Source of the DNA: JAUNSR01 sp036655355
Lineage (GTDB): Bacteria; Bacteroidota; Bacteroidia; Bacteroidales; JAUNSR01
Direction: 5' to 3'
Assembly (NCBI GenBank): GCA_036655355.1
Contig: JAVVQG010000007.1
Location: 62,001 to 126,000 of the forward strand
DNA length: 64,000 bases
Shown here: in pieces, positions 42,101 through 50,952 of the stretch
How positions within the stretch are numbered: the first letter of the stretch is position 1
How the letters are laid out: every line of letters begins with the position of its first letter
Program-made: the position numbers and the translations under genes
Notes under the pieces: model-generated
Told to the model about the DNA's origin: nothing
Databases searched by the model: none
The model's input: the letters and a program-made list of their open reading frames with translations, nothing else

Positions 42101-44482
42101 TTATTTGCTCCCGAAGAGCACACTTACTTTCCCATAAAAGGCTCTTCCGGCTTTTTGTAAACTGAAATTGTCATATAATTTTTCATTGGAGAAATTTCTA
42201 CATTCGAGCGAGAAGGAATACCTGCCACGTTCCATCGAATAGGTTAAGGTGACGTTATGCGAAAACTGAGTAGGAACAACAAATGCCGACTCGCTTCCCA
42301 ATGCTTCCGAATAAAGAGGGAATTCATGCATAAACAGATTATCATACGTCAGGGTAAGCTGATTCTCTTTCCGACCGAAATCGTTCCAATAAAAAGTCAA
42401 GTCGGAATTTGCAAATCGATACGGAATATTCGGAATTCGTGCTTTATAAGTGAGACTTTCTTGATTTGAGCCACTGGTTACGGTTTTTACATTATCACGA
42501 ACATCCATCTGAGTGAAATTTCCGCCCATGCTAAGCCATTTGGAAAAACCATATCGCAGTGAAACATTGTAACCTTTTGTCTGTACTTTCCCATGATTCA
42601 CATAGGTAGCGCCGTATTTACCACCGCTCAAATCAGCAATGTTTCGTTGGATATAATCTTTCGTATCACGAAAGATCACTCCCCCCTCCAAATAAAGGGA
42701 GTGCTTTCCGAATTGTCTGCCGGCACTCAGATTGAAATTAAAATTATCGCTATTCTCAGGTCTGAGAGCGATATCGCCGCTTTCAAGATCTTCATCGCCG
42801 AACATCTCTTCGTTGGTAGGGAGTCGATATGCTTTCTCGTAAGAAAGTTTTGCCTGTACTCCGGGTACGATGAAATAAGTGGCCGCCCCTCCGTAACCAA
42901 GGGCATTGATTGAATTTGTAACCCGTCTGAAATTATCCTGAGCGGTGGAAGTTGCCATTGGTCCCGCTATGAATTGGTCATAATATTTCCCGAAAAGCGA
43001 CAGATTCCAACGTTCATCAGGCATAAAGCGATAAGAAAGACCGCTGATGTTCTTTCGGGTTTCTTTTGGGATTGCATTCGCTTCTGAATCGGCATTCAAT
43101 AAAGAGCGATTTGAGCGATGAAAAACATTGGTCACGTGATTGAACGTAAAGGTGTGCATCTTATGGAACCGGTAATTGACAAGTGCTGTCCCGTTCCAAT
43201 TATCGTTATCCGATCGGGTATTCTGAAAGGATTGTTCTCCGGGTAAACGGAGCGGTCTCATTTCGCCGCGCCAATTGAATTCATAAGCGGAGGTATCAAT
43301 GTTGTTCGTCTGATTCTTATTGTAATTCGCAGTCAATACCACATCGAGTCCTTTCGTAAAAAGATCTCTTTTGCGATATTCCGCAGATGAAATCAAAGCG
43401 TGTCCCTCCCGATATTTTCCTCCATAAACGATGTCCTGTCTTACCCCGTTTTGTATCTCTTTATACATTCCGGACCAGGTAAAGCCGAACATCAGACGAT
43501 CGGCCCACGACTTCTCCTTCACCCCGATTTTACCGATAACAGCCTCGATGTGATAGGTATCGTGAAAGCGTTTTACACGCTCGATCTTCCTTTTATTAAT
43601 AGCTCCGGTTTCGAAATCTTTCACCGGCGTATCAACGTAATAATCGTTATCGGAATAATTTTGGAATGCATTGATTTCATAACTAATTCCGTTTTGAAAC
43701 GTTTGTCCGAAATTCAGATAAGATTTATGTGTATTGAAAGAGCCATAGGAATAAGAAGCATCCAGATACCACTTTTTCCTGTTCTTTTTCGTAACCACAT
43801 TGATGACGCCACCTATGGCATCCGTACCGAAATCCACCGGCACAACGCCTTTATACACTTCGATACGTTCGGCATAATTAATCGGTATATTATTAAGACT
43901 GAACGAACTTCCGACACCCTCTTGTGGCACGCCATCAATAAAGATCTTAATGTGTTTGCCGGAAAAACCATCCATCATCAGTTGCATGTCGGAACCCACC
44001 CCACCCGATTCGCGGATTTTTAATCCCGGAGCCTGTCCCAACGCCTCACTCAAGTTTTTTGTTGAGTTCTTTAGAGATTCAGTGTCCAATGCAATGGCAT
44101 TAAAAGCAGATCGTTTCAACCGGTTCACGCCATTCGAGACCACCACGACCTCATCAAGTTCTTCGGTATGGGGGATAATCGTTACATCTTGGCGGATCTG
44201 TTTTCCGGGAATCAACTTCACCTCTTTTTCAACAGGTAGGTATCCGATTCCGGAAACCACAAGAACATAATCACCCGCAGGAGCTGAAAGATGGTAAAAA
44301 CCTTCCTGATTAATCATACTTCCGTAAGGAGTATCTTTTAAATACACCGTTGCAAACTCTACGATCTCCTTCTCTGAAGAGACTATTCTTCCGATTAATT
44401 CTCCTTTCTGTATGGAATAGGCATAAATCGGAGCATTTAGTAAGATAAAAAAAAGTGGAATTTTAAGTAAAATAGTTTTCAA
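42101..44482 (-). CDS. TonB-dependent receptor, XusA-like, probable TTG start
   Basis: About 793 residues. No ATG lies at the front of the frame: the first codons from 44521 contain only TTG candidates. The TTG at 44482 gives M-K-T-I-L-L-K and a good signal peptide, and the upstream part carries the promoter. After a carboxypeptidase-like beta domain (GELIGRIVSSEKEIVEF...) come a TonB box-like EELDEVVVV, the plug (PGLKIRESGG, FIDGVPQEG, GAIGGVINVVT-like IGGVINVVTKK) and a 22-strand barrel. With the DUF4374 gene it resembles XusA/XusB of ferric xenosiderophore uptake. Confidence 0.85.
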   Translation of the reverse strand: MKTILLKIPLFFILLNAPIYAYSIQKGELIGRIVSSEKEIVEFATVYLKDTPYGSMINQEGFYHLSAPAGDYVLVVSGIGYLPVEKEVKLIPGKQIRQDVTIIPHTEELDEVVVVSNGVNRLKRSAFNAIALDTESLKNSTKNLSEALGQAPGLKIRESGGVGSDMQLMMDGFSGKHIKIFIDGVPQEGVGSSFSLNNIPINYAERIEVYKGVVPVDFGTDAIGGVINVVTKKNRKKWYLDASYSYGSFNTHKSYLNFGQTFQNGISYEINAFQNYSDNDYYVDTPVKDFETGAINKRKIERVKRFHDTYHIEAVIGKIGVKEKSWADRLMFGFTWSGMYKEIQNGVRQDIVYGGKYREGHALISSAEYRKRDLFTKGLDVVLTANYNKNQTNNIDTSAYEFNWRGEMRPLRLPGEQSFQNTRSDNDNWNGTALVNYRFHKMHTFTFNHVTNVFHRSNRSLLNADSEANAIPKETRKNISGLSYRFMPDERWNLSLFGKYYDQFIAGPMATSTAQDNFRRVTNSINALGYGGAATYFIVPGVQAKLSYEKAYRLPTNEEMFGDEDLESGDIALRPENSDNFNFNLSAGRQFGKHSLYLEGGVIFRDTKDYIQRNIADLSGGKYGATYVNHGKVQTKGYNVSLRYGFSKWLSMGGNFTQMDVRDNVKTVTSGSNQESLTYKARIPNIPYRFANSDLTFYWNDFGRKENQLTLTYDNLFMHEFPLYSEALGSESAFVVPTQFSHNVTLTYSMERGRYSFSLECRNFSNEKLYDNFSLQKAGRAFYGKVSVLFGSK

Positions 44483-44518
44483 TTTATCTGAAGTTTTTGC
44501 GTTATCATTTATCTGACG

Positions 44519-44550
44519 CAAAAGTATTCCGAATAAAAAGGTGTGTCAAT
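44519..44550 (-). promoter_or_regulatory. promoter of the XusA/XusB-like operon
   Basis: On the minus strand, ATTG (44547-44550) and a perfect -7 box TACTTTTG (44519-44526) with 20 bases between. The predicted mRNA start is near 44512, which makes an initiator downstream of it (44482) necessary. Confidence 0.65.
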
Positions 44551-44818
44551 CATTAAAAATAGGTAAATAGAGGGGTGTTGATAGCTATTTATAATGAAAG
44601 AATATCAATTATTACTAAAATAGCTGATAATGAGGTTTTTTAATCATTTCTGTTAAAAATACTCACTAATAATGGGGATAGAATACAGGAAGAATAGCTA
44701 GTAATGGGCATTGAGAGGCTTCTCTTTTCCATTTAATTTTACGCAGGTAATTTAAATGCTGTTGGAGTTTCTCTATATGGTGCATTTGACATTAATGTAA
44801 AAAATAGATTATATACAA
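44551..44818. other. divergent regulatory region of receptor and tannase-like genes
   Basis: About 270 AT-rich bases. TGCATTTG at 44781-44788 with TTG at 44762-44764 is a possible but imperfect promoter for the plus-strand gene. No Fur-type palindrome could be confirmed by eye. Confidence 0.4.
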
Positions 44819-46447
44819 ATGAAAAAATTAACCCGCAAAATTTTCGTGGCGCTTCTTCCCGGAATTGCCCTCCCGGTTTTGGCACAGTCGCAAACGTACG
44901 ACCTTTCGTTCAATCCGGATAATTACACGGCGAAAACGTTTGTTCTAGCAGGGAAAAGTTACCCAGTAAGAGCTTATGAAAATCTGGTATATGTAGCCAA
45001 TCCGGTTGATACCACCTATCAAAAGATGAATATCTACATCCCCGAAGCGTATTTCAAAGGCGAGAAAATCAACAAATACGACAAGTATTCTGCTCCGATC
45101 TTCTTTCCGAACGGAATTGGCGGCTATGCTCCTGCCGAACCTCAGAGCCTGACAGGTAAAAAAGGACCCCGGATGCAACCGCGAGGTGATCGGGGCACCA
45201 TGGGAAACCGCAATACGAGCGAAAACCGTGGAATGAATAATTCTGAGCAAGGTAATCGAAATCCGATGGGTGGGAATAGACCTCCAATGGAGGGAAACGG
45301 TGCACCTAGGGGAATGATGCCACAACAAGAATCCGCTTTGCTTGTGGCTCTTTCAAAAGGATACATCGTGGCCTCTCCGGGTGCACGTGGCCGCAGCACA
45401 AAGAATGCAGAAGGAATTTACACCGGAAAAGCACCTGCCGGATTGGTAGATCTAAAAGCTGCTGTACGTTATTTGAAACACAACGACGGGGTTATGCACG
45501 GAGATGCAAATAAAATCGTTTCTAACGGAACAAGTGCCGGAGGGGCATTTTCCTCCTTGTTGGGTGCAACCGGAAATAATCCCGACTATCTTCCCTATCT
45601 GCAGGAATTAGGGGCGGCTGATGGCACGGATAACATTTTTGCGGTATCGGCTTATTGTCCGATAACAAACCTCAATCATGCCGATATGGCTTACGAATGG
45701 CAATTCAATGGAGTAAATAGCTATCAGAAGATGAATTTTGCGTCGTTCGATTACAATGTGAAACGAACTGAAACACCAAAGAAGTTAACGAAAGAACAGA
45801 TTGAACTTTCGGGTGAACTGAAGGCTTTATTCCCGCACTATCTAAATAGCGTCGAATTAACGGATTTCAGCGGAAACAGGTTAAGTCTTGATGAGTCCGG
45901 TAACGGTAGTTTTAAAGAATGGGTCCTCTCTTTTGTAAAGGAATCGGCTCAAAAGGCTCTTGACAGTGGCGTGGATCTATCGGGCTTGAAATGGCTCACC
46001 CTAAAGAAAGGTAAAGTGAACGGGGTCGATTTCGATGGTTATGTTCGTTACCTTCAAAGGCAAAAAACGCCTCCAGCTTTTGACGCACTGGATCTTTCTA
46101 CTCCGGAGAATCAACTTTTCGGAACTCCGGAAATCAATACCCGGCATTTTACGGAATTCTCACTCGAACACACTTCAGTTCCCGCTACCATCGCTGCACC
46201 GGAGCTTATCAAAATGATGAATCCGATGGATTACATTGGAACCGCGGCGAGTGAAACTTCACGCTATTGGCGTATCCGTCACGGCTCGAAAGACAAAGAT
46301 ACCAGTTTGGCGATTCCTGTGATTTTGGCTACTTATCTTCAGAACAAAGGTTATAGTGTAGATTTCGCTCTTCCATGGGATAAACCTCACAGTGGTGATT
46401 ATGATCTAACTGAACTTTTCGAATGGATGGATCAGGTTTGTGATTAA
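44819..46447 (+). CDS. secreted tannase-type (subtype B) alpha/beta hydrolase
   Basis: 542 residues with a signal peptide ending near VLAQ. It matches subtype B tannases: MNIYIPEAYF, APIFFPNGIGGYAPAEP, SNGTSAGGAFSS with nucleophile Ser239, and a C-terminal DKPHSGDYDLTELFEW region carrying the likely catalytic His. Residues 112-170 form a Gly/Asn/Met/Pro/Arg-rich low-complexity insert. Subtype B enzymes hydrolyse galloyl or related phenolic esters. Its divergent placement to a XusA-like receptor suggests a role on catechol/phenolic ester ligands, which is inference. A strong bidirectional terminator follows. Confidence 0.82.
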   Translation: MKKLTRKIFVALLPGIALPVLAQSQTYDLSFNPDNYTAKTFVLAGKSYPVRAYENLVYVANPVDTTYQKMNIYIPEAYFKGEKINKYDKYSAPIFFPNGIGGYAPAEPQSLTGKKGPRMQPRGDRGTMGNRNTSENRGMNNSEQGNRNPMGGNRPPMEGNGAPRGMMPQQESALLVALSKGYIVASPGARGRSTKNAEGIYTGKAPAGLVDLKAAVRYLKHNDGVMHGDANKIVSNGTSAGGAFSSLLGATGNNPDYLPYLQELGAADGTDNIFAVSAYCPITNLNHADMAYEWQFNGVNSYQKMNFASFDYNVKRTETPKKLTKEQIELSGELKALFPHYLNSVELTDFSGNRLSLDESGNGSFKEWVLSFVKESAQKALDSGVDLSGLKWLTLKKGKVNGVDFDGYVRYLQRQKTPPAFDALDLSTPENQLFGTPEINTRHFTEFSLEHTSVPATIAAPELIKMMNPMDYIGTAASETSRYWRIRHGSKDKDTSLAIPVILATYLQNKGYSVDFALPWDKPHSGDYDLTELFEWMDQVCD

Positions 46448-46455
46448 TTAAGGAT

Positions 46456-46496
46456 AAAAAAAAGCGCTTGCAGAAACACCTGCAAGCGCTTTTTTT
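46456..46496. terminator. strong bidirectional terminator
   Basis: An 18-base A-run/stem (46456-46473) pairs with 46480-46496 around a 6-base loop; T-runs on both strands. Serves the tannase-like gene and the convergent receptor gene. Confidence 0.93.
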
Positions 46497-48789
46497 AATA
46501 ACTCAACTTCACTCCGACAAAGTAACAACGTGGTGTTCCGGGTCCGTAGATATATCCCGAATCCCTCAGTTTTCCTTTATCAAAATCCGACTGATAGGAG
46601 TTGAATATATTTTGTACTCCTCCGTTCAACTGAAGTTTCACCTCCTTATAAAGATTCCACTCATACGTCGCCTTGAAGTTCACATCCATAAAATCGGGTG
46701 TATTTACCGCCTCATCATCAGCGATTACACCTGCCATATGCGGAACCAACATACTCCCCGTATAAGTTCCACTCAACGCTACCGAGAATGGCTTCACCGG
46801 AGAGTAGGATGCGGTAAAATAGCCATACGTATTTGGTGTACGGAACATTTTTCGTTCCTCTGGTGCCGTATCGCTCCATTTCTCTGCTACATCGTAACGG
46901 CTTTGTTGGAGCGTTACTCCGCCTTGGAATTGCACCTTGTCTTTATAGGCCAACTTCCCTTCAATTGTCATTCCCATGACACGGGCTCCTTCTCCGTTTC
47001 TGCGTTGTTTTATAAGAATTCCATCCTTCTCACCGATATCCTCCAAGATAAATACATCCGATAGTTTAGTATAAAATCCCTCAAGCAATAGATTTGCTTG
47101 AAAAACGCCGAAACTACGGTAAAAATCGCCCGAGAGACTCACGCTTTGTGACTTTTCTTCTTTTAATCCGGGATTCCGTTCGATCATAGAAACCATCCCT
47201 CCCACATTTTCAATATGCAAATCTTCATCGAAAGCCTGTGGCGCTCGAAAACCGGAGGAGTAGCTAAGTCGAAGATTCACGTCCGAAATGGGATTGTATC
47301 TGAGGTTGGCTCGGGGACTGAAAATAACATGATCCATCAGGTTATGTTTGTCGAGACGCCCACCGATCAAGATTCCCCATTTCTCATTTTTCCATTCGTT
47401 CTGAAGAAAGGATCCTACCGTACGAATCGTTTGTTCTGTATAGCGGTTGTAACCCCACATATTATCCTCCAAATGATCAGATGTGTATTCAATCCCGGCC
47501 GTCAATTCAGACGGCATGAACAGGCATCGTTCAAAAAGATAATTGTACTGCGTTCCGCCCAACCAAGTCAAGTCAGTAGTTGCGCCATACGCATTGGGGT
47601 CTTGTCCCCCGCCATAATAACTGTCTCGTTTCGTATGTTGCGCTGATGCGAAAAAATTAAGACGGTGTTTCTGATTCGGAGAATAGAGATCGAATTTAAC
47701 CCCTCCTCCGTTAATATCACTCTCGATCTGTTCTGCGATTTCGGCCTCGTGGGGCGGACGATCCATGTTATCTCCTCCTCTTCTGAATTCAGCCAAATGA
47801 TGGTATTCAAACGTAAGTTTCGAATACAATCCCGTTTTCAGATAAGAACGGAATCCGAGCGTTTGATTTCGAAGGGCTGGTAGTTCCGAAAAACCGTCGC
47901 CGTCGTGGTCGTAAGCCGCACGGTTACGATTTTGTCCGAATATATAAACCCCCGCTTTGTGGTTCTCCGTTACCAGAGATGCGTTCAACGTCGTATTATT
48001 GTCAAAAGTCCCGAATCCTCCTACGCCGGTGAGTGAGTGGGAGATTTCAGCGGAATTACGAAGGGGTTCCCGCGTAATGACATTGATGGAGCCACCGATT
48101 GCGGAAGAGCCGGAAAGTGCCGATCCACCTCCGCGCATCACCTCCACCCGTTCGATCATATTCGCCGGAATCTGTTCCAACCCGTATACGCCGGATAAAG
48201 CGTTGAAAATAGGACGAGAATCAATCAGAATCTGTGTATACGGACCTTCCAAGCCGTTGATACGCACTTGCTGGTAGCCGCAATTCTGGCAGTTATTTTC
48301 CACTCGCACCCCGGGTTGGAAATTTAAACCCTGTGAAAGGTTGCAGGCATTTGTATTCTCGAACGTCTGCATATCCATCACATTTACCAATCCCGGGGAA
48401 AGTCGGCGCGTCGTTTCAGCGCGATTTGCTGAAACGACCACACCTTCTAGCGCGACCACATCTTCGGAGATTTCAAAATTCGCTTCAAGGGTATTGCCTT
48501 TTCTGGTTTGAATCGTACGGGAAACACTCTTGTAACCCAAGGCGCTGACTTCAAGTGTGAAAGTTCCTTCAGGCAGATTCTTAAGGAAATAATGACCCGA
48601 ATGATCGGTCATTGTGCCGATGGTAGTACCTTTTAGGATTACATTTATATAAGAGAGGTGTTCCCCGCTTTTCGCATCGATAACATGACCGATTACATTC
48701 GCATCAGAGGAATTCAGGTCTGCGTGATCTGCCAATGCCTGAAACAAGGCACAGAAATAACAGATCAAAATAAGTATATTCTTTTTCAT
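46495..48789 (-). CDS. TonB-dependent receptor, probable metal or metal-chelate
   Basis: About 764 residues from the ATG at 48789 (MKKNILILICYFCALFQALA signal). Carboxypeptidase-like N-terminal domain (GHVIDAKSGEHLSYINV), a TonB-box region VALEGVVVSANR, and a plug with NCQNCGYQQVRINGLEGPY and IPANMIERVEVMRGGGSAL, then a barrel. The plug pair of Cys in NCQNCG is typical for a group of Bacteroidetes receptors for haem, iron or other metal complexes. The His-rich gene just upstream suggests metal. Ligand not determinable. Confidence 0.85.
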   Translation of the reverse strand: MKKNILILICYFCALFQALADHADLNSSDANVIGHVIDAKSGEHLSYINVILKGTTIGTMTDHSGHYFLKNLPEGTFTLEVSALGYKSVSRTIQTRKGNTLEANFEISEDVVALEGVVVSANRAETTRRLSPGLVNVMDMQTFENTNACNLSQGLNFQPGVRVENNCQNCGYQQVRINGLEGPYTQILIDSRPIFNALSGVYGLEQIPANMIERVEVMRGGGSALSGSSAIGGSINVITREPLRNSAEISHSLTGVGGFGTFDNNTTLNASLVTENHKAGVYIFGQNRNRAAYDHDGDGFSELPALRNQTLGFRSYLKTGLYSKLTFEYHHLAEFRRGGDNMDRPPHEAEIAEQIESDINGGGVKFDLYSPNQKHRLNFFASAQHTKRDSYYGGGQDPNAYGATTDLTWLGGTQYNYLFERCLFMPSELTAGIEYTSDHLEDNMWGYNRYTEQTIRTVGSFLQNEWKNEKWGILIGGRLDKHNLMDHVIFSPRANLRYNPISDVNLRLSYSSGFRAPQAFDEDLHIENVGGMVSMIERNPGLKEEKSQSVSLSGDFYRSFGVFQANLLLEGFYTKLSDVFILEDIGEKDGILIKQRRNGEGARVMGMTIEGKLAYKDKVQFQGGVTLQQSRYDVAEKWSDTAPEERKMFRTPNTYGYFTASYSPVKPFSVALSGTYTGSMLVPHMAGVIADDEAVNTPDFMDVNFKATYEWNLYKEVKLQLNGGVQNIFNSYQSDFDKGKLRDSGYIYGPGTPRCYFVGVKLSY

Positions 48790-48877
48790 CAGAAGGTTCA
48801 TTTTGATTTACAAATAAGTACATAAAGGGGAGCGCTGCGAAATCATCGCAACGTAATCAATTGAATTTCAAATACAC

Positions 48878-49219
48878 TTATCGTAAAGGGGGAGCGCGGG
48901 GAGATCTTAAAAGATTCTGGTTTTCGGGAAAAGCCTTTTGAAGGCAGAAAACCGGAATCACACCGAATAGAATAAGGAAAATCGCCAATACGAATCCGGA
49001 GTGGATCGTATCCCAAATGTGAACGGCATTAAAATGTGCGATTAACTCAATTTCCGATGTGGAGTGTTCGTGATCGGAATCGGAATTATAAGGGTGAGAA
49101 TGAACGATTGTGACGCCATTAACAATATGGGTATGAGTAAAAAAAGAGATTCCGCCCATATATGTAATAAACAACAATGGGAGGAAAATCCGTAATATTT
49201 TTCTCAATTCACACTTCAT
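48878..49219 (-). CDS. small His-rich membrane protein upstream of the receptor
   Basis: 113 residues: a signal-anchor helix, then a periplasmic-looking His-rich segment (FFTHTHIVNGVTIVHSHPY, and SDHEHSTSEIELIAHF), a second helix, and a C-terminal RSPRAPPLR tail. Such His-rich stretches bind Zn2+ or other divalent metals. It is 76 bases upstream of the receptor gene on the same strand and probably in one operon. TACCTTTA on the minus strand (49239-49246) is one base off the -7 consensus and may be its promoter. Confidence 0.7.
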   Translation of the reverse strand: MKCELRKILRIFLPLLFITYMGGISFFTHTHIVNGVTIVHSHPYNSDSDHEHSTSEIELIAHFNAVHIWDTIHSGFVLAIFLILFGVIPVFCLQKAFPENQNLLRSPRAPPLR

Positions 49220-49294
49220 TAATCCTCTTTTAGGGTGGTAAAGGTACGATTAATTGAATATTTTAAATATAACTAATACTAAAACAAGAGTAAA

Positions 49295-50647
49295 TCATGC
49301 TCTATTTTTTAACACTTTGCGATAGAAGCGACCAAATAGAATTAGCGTAATCAGTACCGAAAGGATATCCGATACCGGCTCGGCTACCAAGACTCCCGTT
49401 ACCTTGTTGTGAAAGAAGATCGGCAACAGGTAAACCAAAGGAACCAGCAACACGATCTTTCGAAGAATCGCAATAATGATTGATAATTTCGCTTGTCCAA
49501 GCGCAACGAACATTTGTTGGCAAATAATCTGAGCCCCGAAAATCGTGATCCCGATGAAATAGATCCGGATGTATCGGGAAGTTACCGATACAAGTTCCGG
49601 GTTATCGTTAAATATTCGCACGAAGAGTGAGGGGAAAATCATCAATACGGCACAGAAAAGAATATTGTAGGTAAGAGCGCTCTTCAGTGCCAGTTTGATC
49701 GTATCGCGGACACGGTCAAATTGTGCAGCTCCATAGTTGTAGCTCACGATCGGTTGTGCTCCCTGGGCAATGCCACGCAAAGGAAGATTGATGATTTGAA
49801 GAATACTCGTCATTACGGCCATTGCTCCTACTGCGATATCGCCACCGAATCGTACGAGTTGTGTATTGAGTGAGATTAGGACAAGACTTTCAGTACTTTG
49901 CATAATGAAAGGCGAAACACCCAACGTAACCACTTGGCTCACCATGTGACGTGAAGGGATGAGGTAACTCCTCCGAAGTTTGAGTTTGCTCTTTTTCCCG
50001 GTCAGAAAGAAAAGCACCCACATTGCCGAAACCGCTTGAGCGATCACCGTAGCAGTAGCGGCTCCCTTTACACCCATGTTCAGTCCAAAGATCAGGATGG
50101 GGTCTAATATCAAATTAATCACCGCTCCAATCACAACCGTTATCATACCCATCCGGGCAAAACCCTGTGTATTGATAAACGAGTTCATTCCCAAAGCGAC
50201 CTGAACAAATACCGTACCAATCACATAAATATTCAGGTAGTCCAAAGCATACCCGATGGTTGCGTTACTTGCACCGAACAACCACAATAATGGGCGATTA
50301 AAAAGAAGAAAAAGAAGCGTCAAAACGCAACCTGTCGCTATCAGCATACTGAAACTTCCGGTCATAATCTCCTCAGCCTTGGCTTTATTTTTGGCTCCCA
50401 TTTGTATCGCACATAGCGGGGCGCCTCCCATACCGTACAAGGCGCTAAACGCGGTAATAAGCAGAATAATGGGAAATGTAATTCCGATGCCGGCCATCGC
50501 AATCTCCCCTTGAGGCATACGCCCTATAAAAATCCGGTCGATAATATTGTAGAGTACGTTGACGATCTGGGCAATAATGGCCGGAGTAGCCAAATCAACA
50601 AGCAGTTTGCGGACAGGGTCGGTTCTTAAATCGTTCATTACAGACAA
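49295..50647 (-). CDS. MATE family efflux transporter
   Basis: 450 residues with twelve predicted membrane segments in two halves, each containing the MATE-typical features (DRIFIGRMPQGEIAMAGIG at the start of the first half, and QPIVSYNYGA in the second). Drug/sodium or proton antiporter, exports cationic compounds. An inner ATG (3 codons in) is possible. Stands alone between two divergent or unrelated genes. Confidence 0.9.
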   Translation of the reverse strand: MSVMNDLRTDPVRKLLVDLATPAIIAQIVNVLYNIIDRIFIGRMPQGEIAMAGIGITFPIILLITAFSALYGMGGAPLCAIQMGAKNKAKAEEIMTGSFSMLIATGCVLTLLFLLFNRPLLWLFGASNATIGYALDYLNIYVIGTVFVQVALGMNSFINTQGFARMGMITVVIGAVINLILDPILIFGLNMGVKGAATATVIAQAVSAMWVLFFLTGKKSKLKLRRSYLIPSRHMVSQVVTLGVSPFIMQSTESLVLISLNTQLVRFGGDIAVGAMAVMTSILQIINLPLRGIAQGAQPIVSYNYGAAQFDRVRDTIKLALKSALTYNILFCAVLMIFPSLFVRIFNDNPELVSVTSRYIRIYFIGITIFGAQIICQQMFVALGQAKLSIIIAILRKIVLLVPLVYLLPIFFHNKVTGVLVAEPVSDILSVLITLILFGRFYRKVLKNRA

Positions 50648-50682
50648 TAGAAAATTTAATGTGATTGAATATATAGGGATTC

Positions 50683-50880
50683 TTATTCTGGAATGATCTC
50701 CTTTACACGCCCCACTTCTCCACTCTCAAGCCGAACCTTTATCCCGTGGGGGTGATTGGGCGATTTGGTCAGAATAGCTTTTACCACACCTTCTGTCAAA
50801 GCGCCCGTACGCTGATCCTCTTTCAGAACAATATTCACCAATTGTCCGATCTTAATATTACTTCGTTTTGTTCCTTCCAT
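50683..50880 (-). CDS. ywbE: YwbE family protein
   Basis: 65 residues from the ATG at 50880; the upstream extension from 50937 is not family-like and covers the promoter. Contains the whole family motif: IKIGQLVNIVLKEDQRTGAL, then GVVKAILTKSPNHPHGIKVR. Small soluble protein with no known biochemistry, widely conserved. Divergent from the DEAD-box gene. Confidence 0.88.
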   Translation of the reverse strand: MEGTKRSNIKIGQLVNIVLKEDQRTGALTEGVVKAILTKSPNHPHGIKVRLESGEVGRVKEIIPE

Positions 50881-50902
50881 AATTTGTAGAATTATTAAAA
50901 TA

Positions 50903-50930
50903 CAAAGGTAATTATTAATCCCTACCTTTG
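50903..50930. promoter_or_regulatory. divergent -7 boxes for ywbE and the helicase gene
   Basis: TACCTTTG occurs on the minus strand (plus CAAAGGTA at 50903-50910) and on the plus strand at 50923-50930. Each matches the Bacteroidetes -7 consensus and they diverge, so the two genes' promoters lie face to face within 28 bases. Confidence 0.6.
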
Positions 50931-50952
50931 TGTCCATATCAATCCCTACCCC

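Noticed and set aside
43400..44023. 207-codon plus-strand frame inside the XusA-like receptor
   Set aside because: Antisense shadow of a long coding frame with clear receptor motifs; no start context or family.
46468..47064. 198-codon plus-strand frame antisense to the second receptor
   Set aside because: Covers the receptor C-terminus in the other strand; no coding features.
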